From HIMB114 sp052048155 (lineage in GTDB: Bacteria > Pseudomonadota > Alphaproteobacteria > Pelagibacterales > Pelagibacteraceae), in assembly GCF_052048155.1 (NCBI RefSeq), contig NZ_JBNAIK010000002.1, positions 62,001 through 126,000 of the forward strand: a stretch of DNA of 64,000 bases, read 5' to 3'. Numbering within the stretch: position 1 is the stretch's first letter; every line of letters begins with the position of its first letter. Below are positions 49,943 through 59,356 of this stretch, one piece after another. Under the pieces are notes generated by a model. The model was not told where the DNA came from, searched no databases, and saw only the letters and a list, made by a program, of their open reading frames with translations. Position numbers and translations under genes: made by a program.

Positions 49943-50703
49943 GGGGTATAGCTACCACCATTAACGTGTAATGTTTGGCCATTAATATAATCAGCTTCTT
50001 TTTTGCACAGGTTGGCAATCACCTCTGCAACTTCATCAGGATTTCCAAATCTATTAAGAACAAGATTTGGTGTTTGAGGATGTCTTAACCAATGACCTTT
50101 AAGAGCTTTTTCTTTACTGTCAAAATCTTCTATAAAACCAGGTACAACGCAGTTGCACGTAACACCTCGTTCTAAAAACTCCATACTTACAGCTTTTGTT
50201 AAACCAATTAATGCAGCTTTTGAAGTTACAACATGCGCTCTTTCTTTAGCTCCGATGTGAGCTGATAAACCACCAATATTAATAACTCGCCCCCACTTTT
50301 GTTTAGTCATGTGACCTATTAATGCTTGTGTACAAAGAAATGATGCATCAACATTTACAGTCATTACTCTCTTCCAATCTTCATAGGTGATTTTCTCAAA
50401 ATCATCATGAATTCTTAGACCTGCATTATTAATTAAAACCGAAGGAGTTCCTAACTTTTCAGCAGCACTTTTAATTTTATCAATTGTTTTAATATTTTCT
50501 AAATCGCCATCAATAAAATCAGATTGAACTCCATATTCCTTAACGATAGCTACAGTTTTTTTTGCTTCATCAATACTTTTTCCACCTGTATGAATAAGAA
50601 TATTAAAACCTTGATCAGCTAATTTTTTGGCTGTTGCACGGCCAATTTTTTTAGCACCACCAGTAATAATAACGACTTTGTCTTTGTTAAAATCTTTAGA
50701 CAA
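49939..50703 (-). CDS. SDR-fold protein lacking catalytic Ser and Tyr
   Basis: A 254-residue short-chain dehydrogenase-like protein: the TGGAKKIGR nucleotide loop, LINNAGLRIHDD (NNAG) and PGFIEDF. Aligned to FabG, the catalytic Ser is Gly (INIGG) and the Tyr of YxxxK is Val (HVVTSK); only the Lys and Asn remain. A neighbouring His at minus 5 might substitute. It may have altered chemistry or act non-catalytically. It is in the tct operon between tctA and mmgE. Confidence 0.88.
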   Translation of the reverse strand: MSKDFNKDKVVIITGGAKKIGRATAKKLADQGFNILIHTGGKSIDEAKKTVAIVKEYGVQSDFIDGDLENIKTIDKIKSAAEKLGTPSVLINNAGLRIHDDFEKITYEDWKRVMTVNVDASFLCTQALIGHMTKQKWGRVINIGGLSAHIGAKERAHVVTSKAALIGLTKAVSMEFLERGVTCNCVVPGFIEDFDSKEKALKGHWLRHPQTPNLVLNRFGNPDEVAEVIANLCKKEADYINGQTLHVNGGSYTP

Positions 50704-50704
50704 A

Positions 50705-52192
50705 TTATGACTTTGTTGAAGAGAATTTTTTTCTTATCTGTCCCCAAAAAGGAGTTGATAAGCTCACAAAGGTTAATATGAAAAAGAAAATAAAAACACC
50801 GCTATCAAAGAAATTCATAAAATTGTTTTCGTAAATGACCATTGATTGAGTGAAAGTTTCTTCTACCATTTTACCAAGAATTAATCCCATCACGAATGGC
50901 GCTGGTGAAAAACCATTTCTTAAAGCGAAATAACCAATAATACCAGATATCAACATAACCCAAACATCAAAGAATGCAGAACTATAAGCGTATGAACCAA
51001 TTAACGAAAAAACAAATACTGATGGCCATAAAAATCTTTTAGGAACAAATGTAACATAAGAAAAAAACCTTGCTCCAACTAAACCAATTGCTAAAAAACC
51101 AATATTTGCAAATAACATAGCGCCAAATATTGCATGAACTAAGTGTGGTGTTTCGGTAATTAAATAAGGACCTGGTCTAAAGCCGTGCATAACAAGAGCA
51201 GCTAATATTAGTGCTGTTGTTCCACTGCCTGGGATACCTAGTGCTAGTGTTGGAACCATAGCTCCTCCAGCTGCTGCATTATTCGCAGCTTCTGGTCCTA
51301 CTATTCCCTCTGCATGACCTGTTCCAAATTTTTCTGGTGTTTTGGACCATCGCTTTGCTTCATTATAACCCATCATAGCGGCTACCGTTGAACCTTCAGC
51401 TGGTAAAATTCCAATGAAAGTTCCAAGACCTGAAGATCTTAAAATTGTACCTTTTAAAGCTTTCAATTCTGCTATTGTTGGAAGTCTTAAAGCTTTTGCA
51501 TTCATTCTTTCAACCGCAGCATTTAAAGTTCTTGATTGGTTTAATAATTCTGACATTGCAAATAAACCAATTAATACAGGCACGAATTTTATTCCTTCAG
51601 TTAATTCATCTACGCCAAAATCAAATCTTTCAACGCCTGTTGCCAAATGAACACCGATCGTTGAAATTAAAACACCCATAACACCTGCGATTAAATTTCT
51701 AATAGATGACTTTCCGCTCATTGCAGCTAACATCGACAACGCAAATAAAGTTAATCCAAAATATTCGACTGGACCAAATTTTAATGCAATTTCTGCAAGC
51801 ACCGGTGTTGCCATTAAAAAGATAATAATTGCTATAATACCACCTATCACACTTGATATTGCAGCTAAACCCAATGCTCTTCCCGGTTCACCATTTTTTG
51901 CCATCTGATAACCGTCTAATGCAGTCGCAACTGCTGGTGGTGCACCCGGAGCATTAATTAATATCGCTGTGATTGATCCTCCAAAAGTACCGGCACAATA
52001 TAAAGCAGCCATCATTGAAATTGACGCTACTGGATCAAGACTAATTGTAAATGGCATTAATAATGCGATAGCCATTGGTGAGCTTAAACCTGGTAGGGCG
52101 CCAACTAAAACACCAATTAAAACGCCACCAAATATAAGTAAAATATTTTTAAACTCTAATATTAATCCAAACCCTTTTATTACATCTTCCAT
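50705..52192 (-). CDS. tctA: Tripartite tricarboxylate transporter, large permease
   Basis: A 495-residue TctA with about eleven to twelve helices. GVLVGALPGLSSPMAIALLMPFT, NAPGAPPAVATALDGYQMAKNGE, PAEGSTVAAMMGYNEAKRWSK and ALGIPGSGTTALILAAL are family signatures. With TctB and TctC it takes up tricarboxylates or related anions by sodium or proton coupling. It follows tctB after 2 bp and precedes the SDR by 1 bp. Confidence 0.95.
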   Translation of the reverse strand: MEDVIKGFGLILEFKNILLIFGGVLIGVLVGALPGLSSPMAIALLMPFTISLDPVASISMMAALYCAGTFGGSITAILINAPGAPPAVATALDGYQMAKNGEPGRALGLAAISSVIGGIIAIIIFLMATPVLAEIALKFGPVEYFGLTLFALSMLAAMSGKSSIRNLIAGVMGVLISTIGVHLATGVERFDFGVDELTEGIKFVPVLIGLFAMSELLNQSRTLNAAVERMNAKALRLPTIAELKALKGTILRSSGLGTFIGILPAEGSTVAAMMGYNEAKRWSKTPEKFGTGHAEGIVGPEAANNAAAGGAMVPTLALGIPGSGTTALILAALVMHGFRPGPYLITETPHLVHAIFGAMLFANIGFLAIGLVGARFFSYVTFVPKRFLWPSVFVFSLIGSYAYSSAFFDVWVMLISGIIGYFALRNGFSPAPFVMGLILGKMVEETFTQSMVIYENNFMNFFDSGVFIFFFILTFVSLSTPFWGQIRKKFSSTKS

Positions 52193-52194
52193 AA

Positions 52195-52719
52195 CTATTT
52201 TAAAAATACCTCCAGTAATCCAGGAGCAAAATACAAACCCAGAAGTTGATTAAACAAGAACCAGACAAAAGCTGGAAATAAAAGTGCATAAATTGCAACA
52301 GCAATATAATTTTTTTCACCCCAGACAAGAGGCAAAAGTAAACAGGTTACAAACATAGTTAATACCGCTCCAAGAAAATCTGTTAAAAAAACAATTGTAA
52401 GTAATAAAAAAATTGTAATCCAAGTAATTGGTAAAGTTTTTACATTTCTCTCTTTATCTATCTTTGCCACTTTTTGTGGAGTAATTTTAAATTCAAATGG
52501 AATAATTGCAGTTAAAAAAAGTAGAATAACAACTAAAATTTTTGGAAATACATCGGCATTTATTGTATCCCCTAATACTAATGGTGCTGGAGGAAATTTT
52601 CCAGCTTCATAATAAACAAACGCTCCAAATGCAACAAGCACAAGAGCTAAATATAAATCTTTTCTGTGAAAAAACTTTGCGCCTGAATTTTCAGGCGCAA
52701 AGTTAGATTCTTTTGACAT
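52195..52719 (-). CDS. tctB: Tripartite tricarboxylate transporter, small permease
   Basis: A 174-residue protein with four hydrophobic helices (DLYLALVLVAFGAFVYYEAGKFPPAP at the start), matching the poorly conserved TctB family. It pairs with TctA in the membrane. It is placed exactly between tctC (13 bp) and tctA (2 bp), which settles the call. Confidence 0.9.
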   Translation of the reverse strand: MSKESNFAPENSGAKFFHRKDLYLALVLVAFGAFVYYEAGKFPPAPLVLGDTINADVFPKILVVILLFLTAIIPFEFKITPQKVAKIDKERNVKTLPITWITIFLLLTIVFLTDFLGAVLTMFVTCLLLPLVWGEKNYIAVAIYALLFPAFVWFLFNQLLGLYFAPGLLEVFLK

Positions 52720-52732
52720 ATATTAACTTTAA

Positions 52733-53731
52733 TTATTTAGTTAATCCTAGGCCTTTAAGAGCGGCTGCAGCTTTTTTGTAATTTTCTTTTAGCTGCTTGT
52801 CCCAAACTTCAGTACCAGCTGGACTAGTTTTTGGATCAAGACCCGCACCTTTTAGATAAGTCGCAAAAGTTTCATGCTTCATTGCTTTTACTAAACCTTT
52901 TGAAATCTCATCAATAGTCGATTGTGGTGTTCCTTTTAAAACAGCATAACCTCTTGTAGTTACAACTTTAACTTCATGACCCATTTCGTATGAAGTAGGC
53001 ACTTTTTTAAAGTCTGACATTTTTTTATCATGTAACAAAATGATTGGCTTAATTTTTTTAGCTTCAATCATTGCAACCGCTTCTGAAGGATTCAATAAAG
53101 TCGCTTCAATTTTTCCAGATACTAAAGCTTGTAAACTTTGTGCACCTGAACCAAATGAAACAGCTTTAAATGGAACTCCAGCTGCTTGAGAGTAAGTGTA
53201 CATTCCAATATGCTCAGTACCACCTATTGATGCTATACCAGTAACAATTGGCTTTTTCTTTGCTCTTTTAATGAACTTTTTAATATTGCTTAACTCTTTA
53301 TTTTTAGCGTTAACAACAATAAAATTTGGCTCTTCCATTGCTCTAGCAACACCCACAAGATCACCGATCTTCATGTTTGATTTGCCCCTAGCCATTGTAT
53401 ACAAATGAGACTCTGTAAGAGCCATAATTGTACAACCATCTTTTGGTCTAGTTAGAGTATAATTTTGAGCTTTTGCACCAGAACCACCTCTTTTTCCAAC
53501 AACCTGAATGTCGGTATTTAGAGTTCTTCTTGTTCTAATAGACATCATTCTAGCTGTCGTGTCTGTACCTCCACCATAAGAAGCATGGATAACAACTTGA
53601 ATTAAACCATTGCATGTTTTTTTAGCATACGTTGGATGCTTTTTTGCAAATGATTCTGTAGCTAATGACGAAACTATTAGTGTAGATAATGCAACAAAGC
53701 TAAAAAGCTTTTTGAATTTTAAATTGAACAT
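52733..53731 (-). CDS. tctC: Tripartite tricarboxylate transporter, solute-binding protein
   Basis: A 332-residue Bug-family (TctC) periplasmic receptor: signal peptide (LFSFVALSTLIVSSLATESFA), then IQVVIHASYGGGTDTTARMM, GGTEHIGMYTYSQAAGVPFK and GAQSLQALVSGKIEAT. Bug receptors bind carboxylates or small carboxylated compounds. The exact ligand is not predictable. It is first gene of the minus-strand operon, divergent from the prpD-like genes across 115 bp containing two palindromes. Confidence 0.93.
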   Translation of the reverse strand: MFNLKFKKLFSFVALSTLIVSSLATESFAKKHPTYAKKTCNGLIQVVIHASYGGGTDTTARMMSIRTRRTLNTDIQVVGKRGGSGAKAQNYTLTRPKDGCTIMALTESHLYTMARGKSNMKIGDLVGVARAMEEPNFIVVNAKNKELSNIKKFIKRAKKKPIVTGIASIGGTEHIGMYTYSQAAGVPFKAVSFGSGAQSLQALVSGKIEATLLNPSEAVAMIEAKKIKPIILLHDKKMSDFKKVPTSYEMGHEVKVVTTRGYAVLKGTPQSTIDEISKGLVKAMKHETFATYLKGAGLDPKTSPAGTEVWDKQLKENYKKAAAALKGLGLTK

Positions 53732-53748
53732 TTATCCCCCTTTAGTTT

Positions 53749-53766
53749 TTTAATTGATCAATTAAA
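53749..53766. promoter_or_regulatory. 18-bp perfect palindrome, candidate operator
   Basis: TTTAATTGATCAATTAAA lies 17 bp from the tctC start in the divergent tctC/prpD spacer. Its TTGATCAA core resembles sites for GntR/FCD or similar regulators. No regulator gene is adjacent, so the binding protein is unknown. Confidence 0.5.
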
Positions 53767-53815
53767 TTTACAGAAAATTAACATATGTCTATAAGATATC
53801 AATATGCAAAACTTC

Positions 53816-53832
53816 GTTTCACATTATGAAAC
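53816..53832. promoter_or_regulatory. Inverted repeat GTTTCA-N5-TGAAAC, candidate operator
   Basis: A 6-bp inverted repeat with a 5-bp spacer ends 14 bp before the first prpD-like ATG. Size and symmetry fit a dimeric repressor (IclR-like sites have similar half sites). It may control the plus-strand operon separately from the palindrome near tctC. Confidence 0.45.
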
Positions 53833-53846
53833 TAAAAACAAAATAA

Positions 53847-55358
53847 ATGAAAAAATTTAAGATAAATATTCAAAAACCTGGTGAGAAACTAATTAAAAAT
53901 AATCAATTAGCATATCGCATTGCCACAATGGCATCTGAAGATTGGCGATTAACGAATGAAATAATCGAAATGGTTGGTAATAGAATTATAGATAATGCTG
54001 GAGTTGCAGTAGCAGCTTTAAATAGAGAGGCTGTTAAAATCGCAAGAGCTCAAGCTATGCAGTTTGAGAATAAGCATGGAGCTACTCTTTTTGGAATTCA
54101 AGATAATAAAAAGTACGACTGTCAGTGGGCGGCTTGGGCAAACGCAGTTGCTGTTAGAGAACTGGATTTTCATGATAATATTATGGCTAAAGAAACTTGT
54201 CATCCAGGAGATTGTATCCCAACAATTTTAGCTGTAGCTCAACAAAAAAATTGTAATGGTGAAGATTTAGTAAAAGCAATTGCAACAAGCTACGAAACAC
54301 AATTAAGATTATCCATGTCAATTGCGTTAAATCCAAATCGAATAGATCATGTTGGTCACCTGGGTCCTTCAATTACTAGTGGATTAGGTAAACTTCTAAA
54401 ATTAGATGCTGATACTATCTATCAGGCAATTCAATGGAGTGCACATACATCAATTTTCACAAGACAAGGAAGAAAAGGTGAGCTTTCAAGTTGGAAAGCT
54501 TATGCGCCAGGTCTAGTTGGAAAAAATGCAATCGATGCAATTGATAGAGCAATTCGTGGTGACACCTCTCCTAGTCCAGTATGGGAAGGTGATTACGGAA
54601 TCATTCCAATATTATTAAAAAAAAATAATGATGATTTAGATATTGAGTTACCTGTTGGAGATGAACCTAGAAAAGGAATTTTAGGAACATTTACTAAAGA
54701 ACATTCAGCTGGATACCACGGAAACTCTTTAATCGATATTGCATTTAATATGAGAAAAAAAATTAAAGATACTAAAGAGATTAGTAAAATTAATATTCAT
54801 AGTAAACAATATACCCATATTGTAATGGGCAGTGGAAGTAATGATAAAGAAAAATATAGCCCTAAAGCAACACGTGAAACATTAGACCATTCAGCTATGT
54901 ATATATTTGCTGTAGCGCTTGAGGATGGAGAGTGGCACCATGAAAAAAGTTACAGCGAAGAAAGAAAAAATAGAAAAGAAACTGTAGAACTTTGGAATAA
55001 AATTGAAACTTTTGAAAGTCCTGAATGGAATAAAAAGTATTATGATGAACCAGATCCTTTAAAAAAAGCTCAAGGTGCAAAAGTTGAAATTATTTTAAAA
55101 AATGGTGAAAAAATTGTTGATAGTTTAGAATTTGCAAATGCTCATCCAAGTGGCAAAACCCCATTTGGAAGACCAGAATATATTAAAAAAACGGAACCTT
55201 TGTTTGAAAGCATGGTAAATGAAAAAGAACAAAAAAGATTTTTAGATTTAATAAATAATTTGAAAAGTCTTTCTTTTGATGATGTAAAAAAACTTAATGT
55301 AATGTGTGATGAAAATAAAATTAATTTTGATAAAAATAATATTAAAGGGATTTATTAA
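53847..55358 (+). CDS. MmgE/PrpD family, 2-methylcitrate dehydratase-like
   Basis: A 503-residue protein near PrpD length (483 in E. coli): LAYRIATMASEDWRLTNEII, VAVRELDFHDNIMAKETCHPGDCIP, HVGHLGPSITSGLGK, SSWKAYAPGLVGKNA and HSAMYIFAVALEDGEW. This is the branch that dehydrates 2-methylcitrate or citrate-like substrates. Operon context is a tricarboxylate transporter and exporters, not prpBC, so the natural substrate may differ. The stop overlaps the next gene's ATG. Confidence 0.9.
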   Translation: MKKFKINIQKPGEKLIKNNQLAYRIATMASEDWRLTNEIIEMVGNRIIDNAGVAVAALNREAVKIARAQAMQFENKHGATLFGIQDNKKYDCQWAAWANAVAVRELDFHDNIMAKETCHPGDCIPTILAVAQQKNCNGEDLVKAIATSYETQLRLSMSIALNPNRIDHVGHLGPSITSGLGKLLKLDADTIYQAIQWSAHTSIFTRQGRKGELSSWKAYAPGLVGKNAIDAIDRAIRGDTSPSPVWEGDYGIIPILLKKNNDDLDIELPVGDEPRKGILGTFTKEHSAGYHGNSLIDIAFNMRKKIKDTKEISKINIHSKQYTHIVMGSGSNDKEKYSPKATRETLDHSAMYIFAVALEDGEWHHEKSYSEERKNRKETVELWNKIETFESPEWNKKYYDEPDPLKKAQGAKVEIILKNGEKIVDSLEFANAHPSGKTPFGRPEYIKKTEPLFESMVNEKEQKRFLDLINNLKSLSFDDVKKLNVMCDENKINFDKNNIKGIY

Positions 55359-56707
55359 TGGATATTCAACAAACGCTCACAAAATATATATCTGAAGCAT
55401 TATCACACGAATTACCAAAAGAGACTGAATTAAATACAAGGTTTCATCTATTAGATACCATGGTTGCTATTCTAACAGGAAGGCTTTTGCCTCCGGGTAA
55501 AAAAGGTTTTGAATTTTCTAAAAATCAAGGCGGTCCTAAAGAAGCAACATTATTAGGTAATGATATTAAGGTGTCTGCAATTCATGCAGGCTTTGCAAAT
55601 GGAATGGCAGCGCACGCAAACGAAACTGATGACTCTCATACAAATGGTAGGTTTCATCCAGGATGTGCAATTGTTCCGGCAACATTAGCAATTGCTGAAA
55701 GAGAAAATTTAAGTTCTAAAGAAATTTTAAAAGCAATCGCACTTGGGTATGATATTGGCGTTAGAATTACCACAAGCTTAGGTTATGAAACTCCAAAAAA
55801 AACAATCTTTGCAACACATAGTTTAGGTCCAATTTTTGGGTGCGCAGCATCAGCTGGCGCATTGTTAAAGTTAAACCATCAACAATGTAATTATTTATTA
55901 TCTTATACGATACAACAAGCTTCAGGTTTAGCTTGTTGGAATAGAGATCCTGATCACATTGAAAAGGCATTTGTATTTTCTGGAATGACAACAAGAAATG
56001 CAATTTATTCAGCGCTTCTTGCAAAAGAAAACTTTACATCCGTAACTGATCCACTTCTGGGAGAAAGAGGCTTTCATGAAGGTTTTGCTCATAATCCTAA
56101 ACCTGATTTAATAATAAGTGAACTTGGAAAAAAATTTGAGATTGATCATTCTTCTTTAAAAAAATGGTCGGTAGGATCTCCTATTCAATCCATGATGGAT
56201 GCAGTTGAATATCTTTTAAAAAATAATGATTTTGATCATAAAGATATCAAAGAGCTTACAATTGAAATACCATCAGACCGTTTTCATATTGTGAATGACA
56301 GAAAAATTCCTTCGATAAGTGCACAACATTTAATTGCTGTGCATTTAATTAAAAAGACTATGGGATACGAAGAGGCTCATGATGAAAATCTTTTTAATGA
56401 TCCAGAAGTAGTAGCATTAAGAAAAAAAATTAAATCAGTATCAAGTGATGAATTAGCCAAAGCTAGACCTGAAAGACAATCAAAATTAACAATAATACTT
56501 AATGATGGTAAAAAGCTTTTTTATCATGCAAGTTCAGTCAGAGGAACACCGGATAATCCAATGGATAAAAATGACATCACTGCAAAATCTAAAAGATTAT
56601 TTAAAGTATTTAATAATTCTAAAACTGATGATCTAATTGATTGTATTTTAAATAAGGACTTTACGATTAAAGAATTTGTTGAGCTTTCAAACTTAAATAT
56701 TTCATGA
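55358..56707 (+). CDS. MmgE/PrpD family protein
   Basis: A 449-residue paralogue: ANETDDSHTNGRFHPGCAIVPATLA, ATHSLGPIFGCAASAGALLKL, RGFHEGFAHNPKP and WSVGSPIQSMMDAVEYLL. It resembles the 450-residue MmgE/PrpD at 48.6 kb in length more than its immediate 503-residue neighbour. Function is an unassigned dehydratase/decarboxylase on a carboxylate. It is coupled to both neighbours by 1- and 4-bp overlaps. Confidence 0.88.
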   Translation: MDIQQTLTKYISEALSHELPKETELNTRFHLLDTMVAILTGRLLPPGKKGFEFSKNQGGPKEATLLGNDIKVSAIHAGFANGMAAHANETDDSHTNGRFHPGCAIVPATLAIAERENLSSKEILKAIALGYDIGVRITTSLGYETPKKTIFATHSLGPIFGCAASAGALLKLNHQQCNYLLSYTIQQASGLACWNRDPDHIEKAFVFSGMTTRNAIYSALLAKENFTSVTDPLLGERGFHEGFAHNPKPDLIISELGKKFEIDHSSLKKWSVGSPIQSMMDAVEYLLKNNDFDHKDIKELTIEIPSDRFHIVNDRKIPSISAQHLIAVHLIKKTMGYEEAHDENLFNDPEVVALRKKIKSVSSDELAKARPERQSKLTIILNDGKKLFYHASSVRGTPDNPMDKNDITAKSKRLFKVFNNSKTDDLIDCILNKDFTIKEFVELSNLNIS

Positions 56708-57714
56708 AAAAAAATTTTTTGATTGCTACTTTTGTCGTAGCGATAGCCGAGTATATATCTGCACTATTATCTGATTATTCAATTGTGATATCATCTGCAA
56801 TTGTATGTATCCTTGCGGGGCTTTTGATTAATCATTTTCAAATAAGTAACTTTGAAAATATTAATAATATTTTAACCAAAAATTTTTTAAAAATTGGAGT
56901 TGCTTTAATTGGAATTAAAATCAGTTTTTTTGAGTTTTATAATTACGCAAGTATTTCTTTTTTTATTATAGTTTTAAATTTTGTTTTAATTTTTATTTTA
57001 ATTAAAGTTTTAAACTCATTTCTTGACTCAAATAAAGGAATGATAAATTTATTAGGAATCGGCTCTGCAGTATGCGGTATTACAGCTATTATGGCAGCAA
57101 GCTCGGTCATGAATAATAAAAAAAATGATATTACATGCGCAGTTGCTGTCATTACTCTGATTGGAACTTTATCTGTATTTGTTTCTCCATTTTTTGCAAA
57201 TCTGATTTTTGAACAAGAACAAATCAAAGCGGGCATACTGCTTGGCGCAACAATTCATGATACATCTCAAGTAACAGCTGCAGGTACTATTTTTCAAAAT
57301 ATTTATGGTGATGCTCAATCTTTTAATTCAACAATATCAACAAAATTACTTAGAAATTCTTTTTTAATTATTTTGATACCTTTGCTGACGTTTTATTATT
57401 CATCTCAAGAACAAAAAAACAAATTAAAATTTTTTAATCTAATTCCGCCCTTTATTATTTTTTTTATGCTTTTGGCAGTATTTAGAAGTATAGTTGATGC
57501 AACAATTGAAGTCTCAATGTTATCTAATTGGGAAAAAATAGTTAGTTTTGTTTCAACGGTTTCTAAATATTTGATATTATTTGCATTATTTGGACTTGGG
57601 TCTAGTATTTCCATTAATGATTTAAAAGGATTTGGTTTTAAACCTTTCTTGGTTGGATTTTGTATTAGTGTGGTATTAATTGTTTCTACGACTATTTATT
57701 TGAAATTAATTTAG
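56704..57714 (+). CDS. UPF0324 (YeiH) family membrane protein, putative sulfate/anion exporter
   Basis: A 336-residue protein with about ten helices: LAGLLINHF, NFLKIGVALIGIKISF, GIGSAVCGITAIMAASSVM, GATIHDTSQVTAAGTIF and LFALFGLGSSISI, all conserved in UPF0324. Family members are labelled putative sulfate exporters because they are often beside sulfonate degradation genes. Here it is adjacent to TauE/SafE. It overlaps the prpD paralogue by 4 bp. Confidence 0.9.
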   Translation: MKKNFLIATFVVAIAEYISALLSDYSIVISSAIVCILAGLLINHFQISNFENINNILTKNFLKIGVALIGIKISFFEFYNYASISFFIIVLNFVLIFILIKVLNSFLDSNKGMINLLGIGSAVCGITAIMAASSVMNNKKNDITCAVAVITLIGTLSVFVSPFFANLIFEQEQIKAGILLGATIHDTSQVTAAGTIFQNIYGDAQSFNSTISTKLLRNSFLIILIPLLTFYYSSQEQKNKLKFFNLIPPFIIFFMLLAVFRSIVDATIEVSMLSNWEKIVSFVSTVSKYLILFALFGLGSSISINDLKGFGFKPFLVGFCISVVLIVSTTIYLKLI

Positions 57715-58466
57715 TGGAATTAATAAATTTATATTTGCCAGACTCTGTATCCTTGTCTGGAGCTTTAGCGTTAATATTAATTAATTTATTATGCTCATTT
57801 ATTTCAACTGCACTTAGCTTAGGTGGAGGGCTTTTAATGCTAGTGAGTTTATCCTTCATTGTACCTCCGGTAGCTTTGGTTCCTGTGCATGGAATAATTC
57901 AACTTGGTTCAAATTTTGCAAGAATATTTGTTTCACTCAAAGATTTAGATATAAAAATAATATTACCTTTTATGGGTGGAACGCTAATCGGTTCATTCCT
58001 TGGAGCAAATGTTGTGGAAGTCTTATCTCCTGCAATTGGGCAAATTGGAGTGGGATTATTTATATTATACTCATTGTTTGGGAAGTTTCCAAAGCTTGGA
58101 AAAAAATATATTTTTTTTGGTGGAATTGCTTCATCTACCATGTCAGTCATGTTTGGAGCCTCGGGACCACTTGTTGCAACTTTAATAAAAAATATGAATT
58201 TTAACCCTATAAAACATGTTGCAACACATGGATCAATGATGACTTTTCAGCATTTATTTAAATCTTTTGCATATTTTTTTATTGGGTTTTCTTTTCAACA
58301 ATATTTGCCATTAGTTACTGTAATGATTTTAGTTGGTTTTCTTGGAACTTATCTTGGAAAATTGGTTCTTATTTCAAAGGGTCAAAGTTATTTTAAAAAA
58401 ATCTTAAGTATAATTTTATTTTTTGGAGCAATTAGATTGATTTATTTTGGTTTTCACAACCTCTAA
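57714..58466 (+). CDS. TauE/SafE family exporter
   Basis: A 250-residue membrane protein with the motifs STALSLGGGLLMLVSLSFIVPP and ASSTMSVMFGASGPLVATLI. It starts with GTG overlapping the YeiH-type stop (TAGTG). This is the third TauE/SafE in the window and the second in the tricarboxylate island. Next to YeiH it suggests that an anion such as sulfite or sulfate is a by-product of this pathway. Confidence 0.88.
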   Translation: MELINLYLPDSVSLSGALALILINLLCSFISTALSLGGGLLMLVSLSFIVPPVALVPVHGIIQLGSNFARIFVSLKDLDIKIILPFMGGTLIGSFLGANVVEVLSPAIGQIGVGLFILYSLFGKFPKLGKKYIFFGGIASSTMSVMFGASGPLVATLIKNMNFNPIKHVATHGSMMTFQHLFKSFAYFFIGFSFQQYLPLVTVMILVGFLGTYLGKLVLISKGQSYFKKILSIILFFGAIRLIYFGFHNL

Positions 58467-58504
58467 AATTTGACTATAATTTTAAAAATAATTAATATTT
58501 GTTT

Positions 58505-59356
58505 ATGGAAATTATCAAAAGTGGTCTAGCTCTTGGTGCTGAAGTCAAAGGCATGGACTTAAGTAAAGATTTAAGTTCACAAGAAGTTGACCAGATTAAC
58601 AAAGCGTGGGATGAAAATTTAGTTTTGGTTTTTAAAAATCAAAATTTAACTGATCCTGATTTAATTAAATTTAGTAAAAATTTCGGTAACTTGGATCACC
58701 CAGCGCCAAATCCATTTGGTATAAATTTTTCTCCAGAGCATCCAGAAATTAATGTAATTTCTAACGTAAAAAAAGAAGGTAAGCCCACTGGAATTTTAGG
58801 AGATGGTGAAGCAACATGGCATTCTGATATGTCTTATCAAGATGTGCCACCTAAAGCTGGTATTTTATATTCTTTAGAAGTTCCAAAAGATCAAGGAGAT
58901 ACTCATTTTGCAAATATGATCGCAGCTTACGAAGATATGCCAGAAGATTTAAAAAATAGAATTGAAGGAAAAATTTTAATTCATGACTCTGCACACAACA
59001 GTGCTGGACAATTAAGGAAAGGGTATGAAGAAGTTTCTGATCCATCAAAAACACCAGGTGCAAAACATCCAATAGTCTTTAATGATCCCAATACTGGAAA
59101 AAAATCTCTTTTTATTGGAAGAAGACCTTACGCTTACGTTATTGGATTGGAACTAAGTGAAAGTGAAAAATTACTTGATGATATTTGGGCACATGCCACT
59201 CAAAAAAAATATACCTGGACACAAAGGTGGAAGCCAAATGAACTGCTAATGTGGAAAAATCTTTTCGTTCTTCATAAAAGAGATGCTTTTGACCCTAATA
59301 CTAGAAGGGTAATGCACAGAACCCAAGTTACGGGTGAAATAAAAATTTCAGCTTAG
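58505..59356 (+). CDS. TauD/TfdA family 2-oxoglutarate dioxygenase
   Basis: A 283-residue Fe(II)/2OG dioxygenase with complete ligands: His106 and Asp108 (TWHSDMSYQD), His257 (FVLHKRDAFD) and the 2OG arginine in TRRVMHRT. TauD-type enzymes oxidise the carbon next to a sulfonate or other leaving group; in TauD, sulfite is released. Substrate is unknown. The ATG at 58505 is used instead of a TTG at 58499. It is the last gene of the five-gene plus-strand operon. Confidence 0.9.
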   Translation: MEIIKSGLALGAEVKGMDLSKDLSSQEVDQINKAWDENLVLVFKNQNLTDPDLIKFSKNFGNLDHPAPNPFGINFSPEHPEINVISNVKKEGKPTGILGDGEATWHSDMSYQDVPPKAGILYSLEVPKDQGDTHFANMIAAYEDMPEDLKNRIEGKILIHDSAHNSAGQLRKGYEEVSDPSKTPGAKHPIVFNDPNTGKKSLFIGRRPYAYVIGLELSESEKLLDDIWAHATQKKYTWTQRWKPNELLMWKNLFVLHKRDAFDPNTRRVMHRTQVTGEIKISA

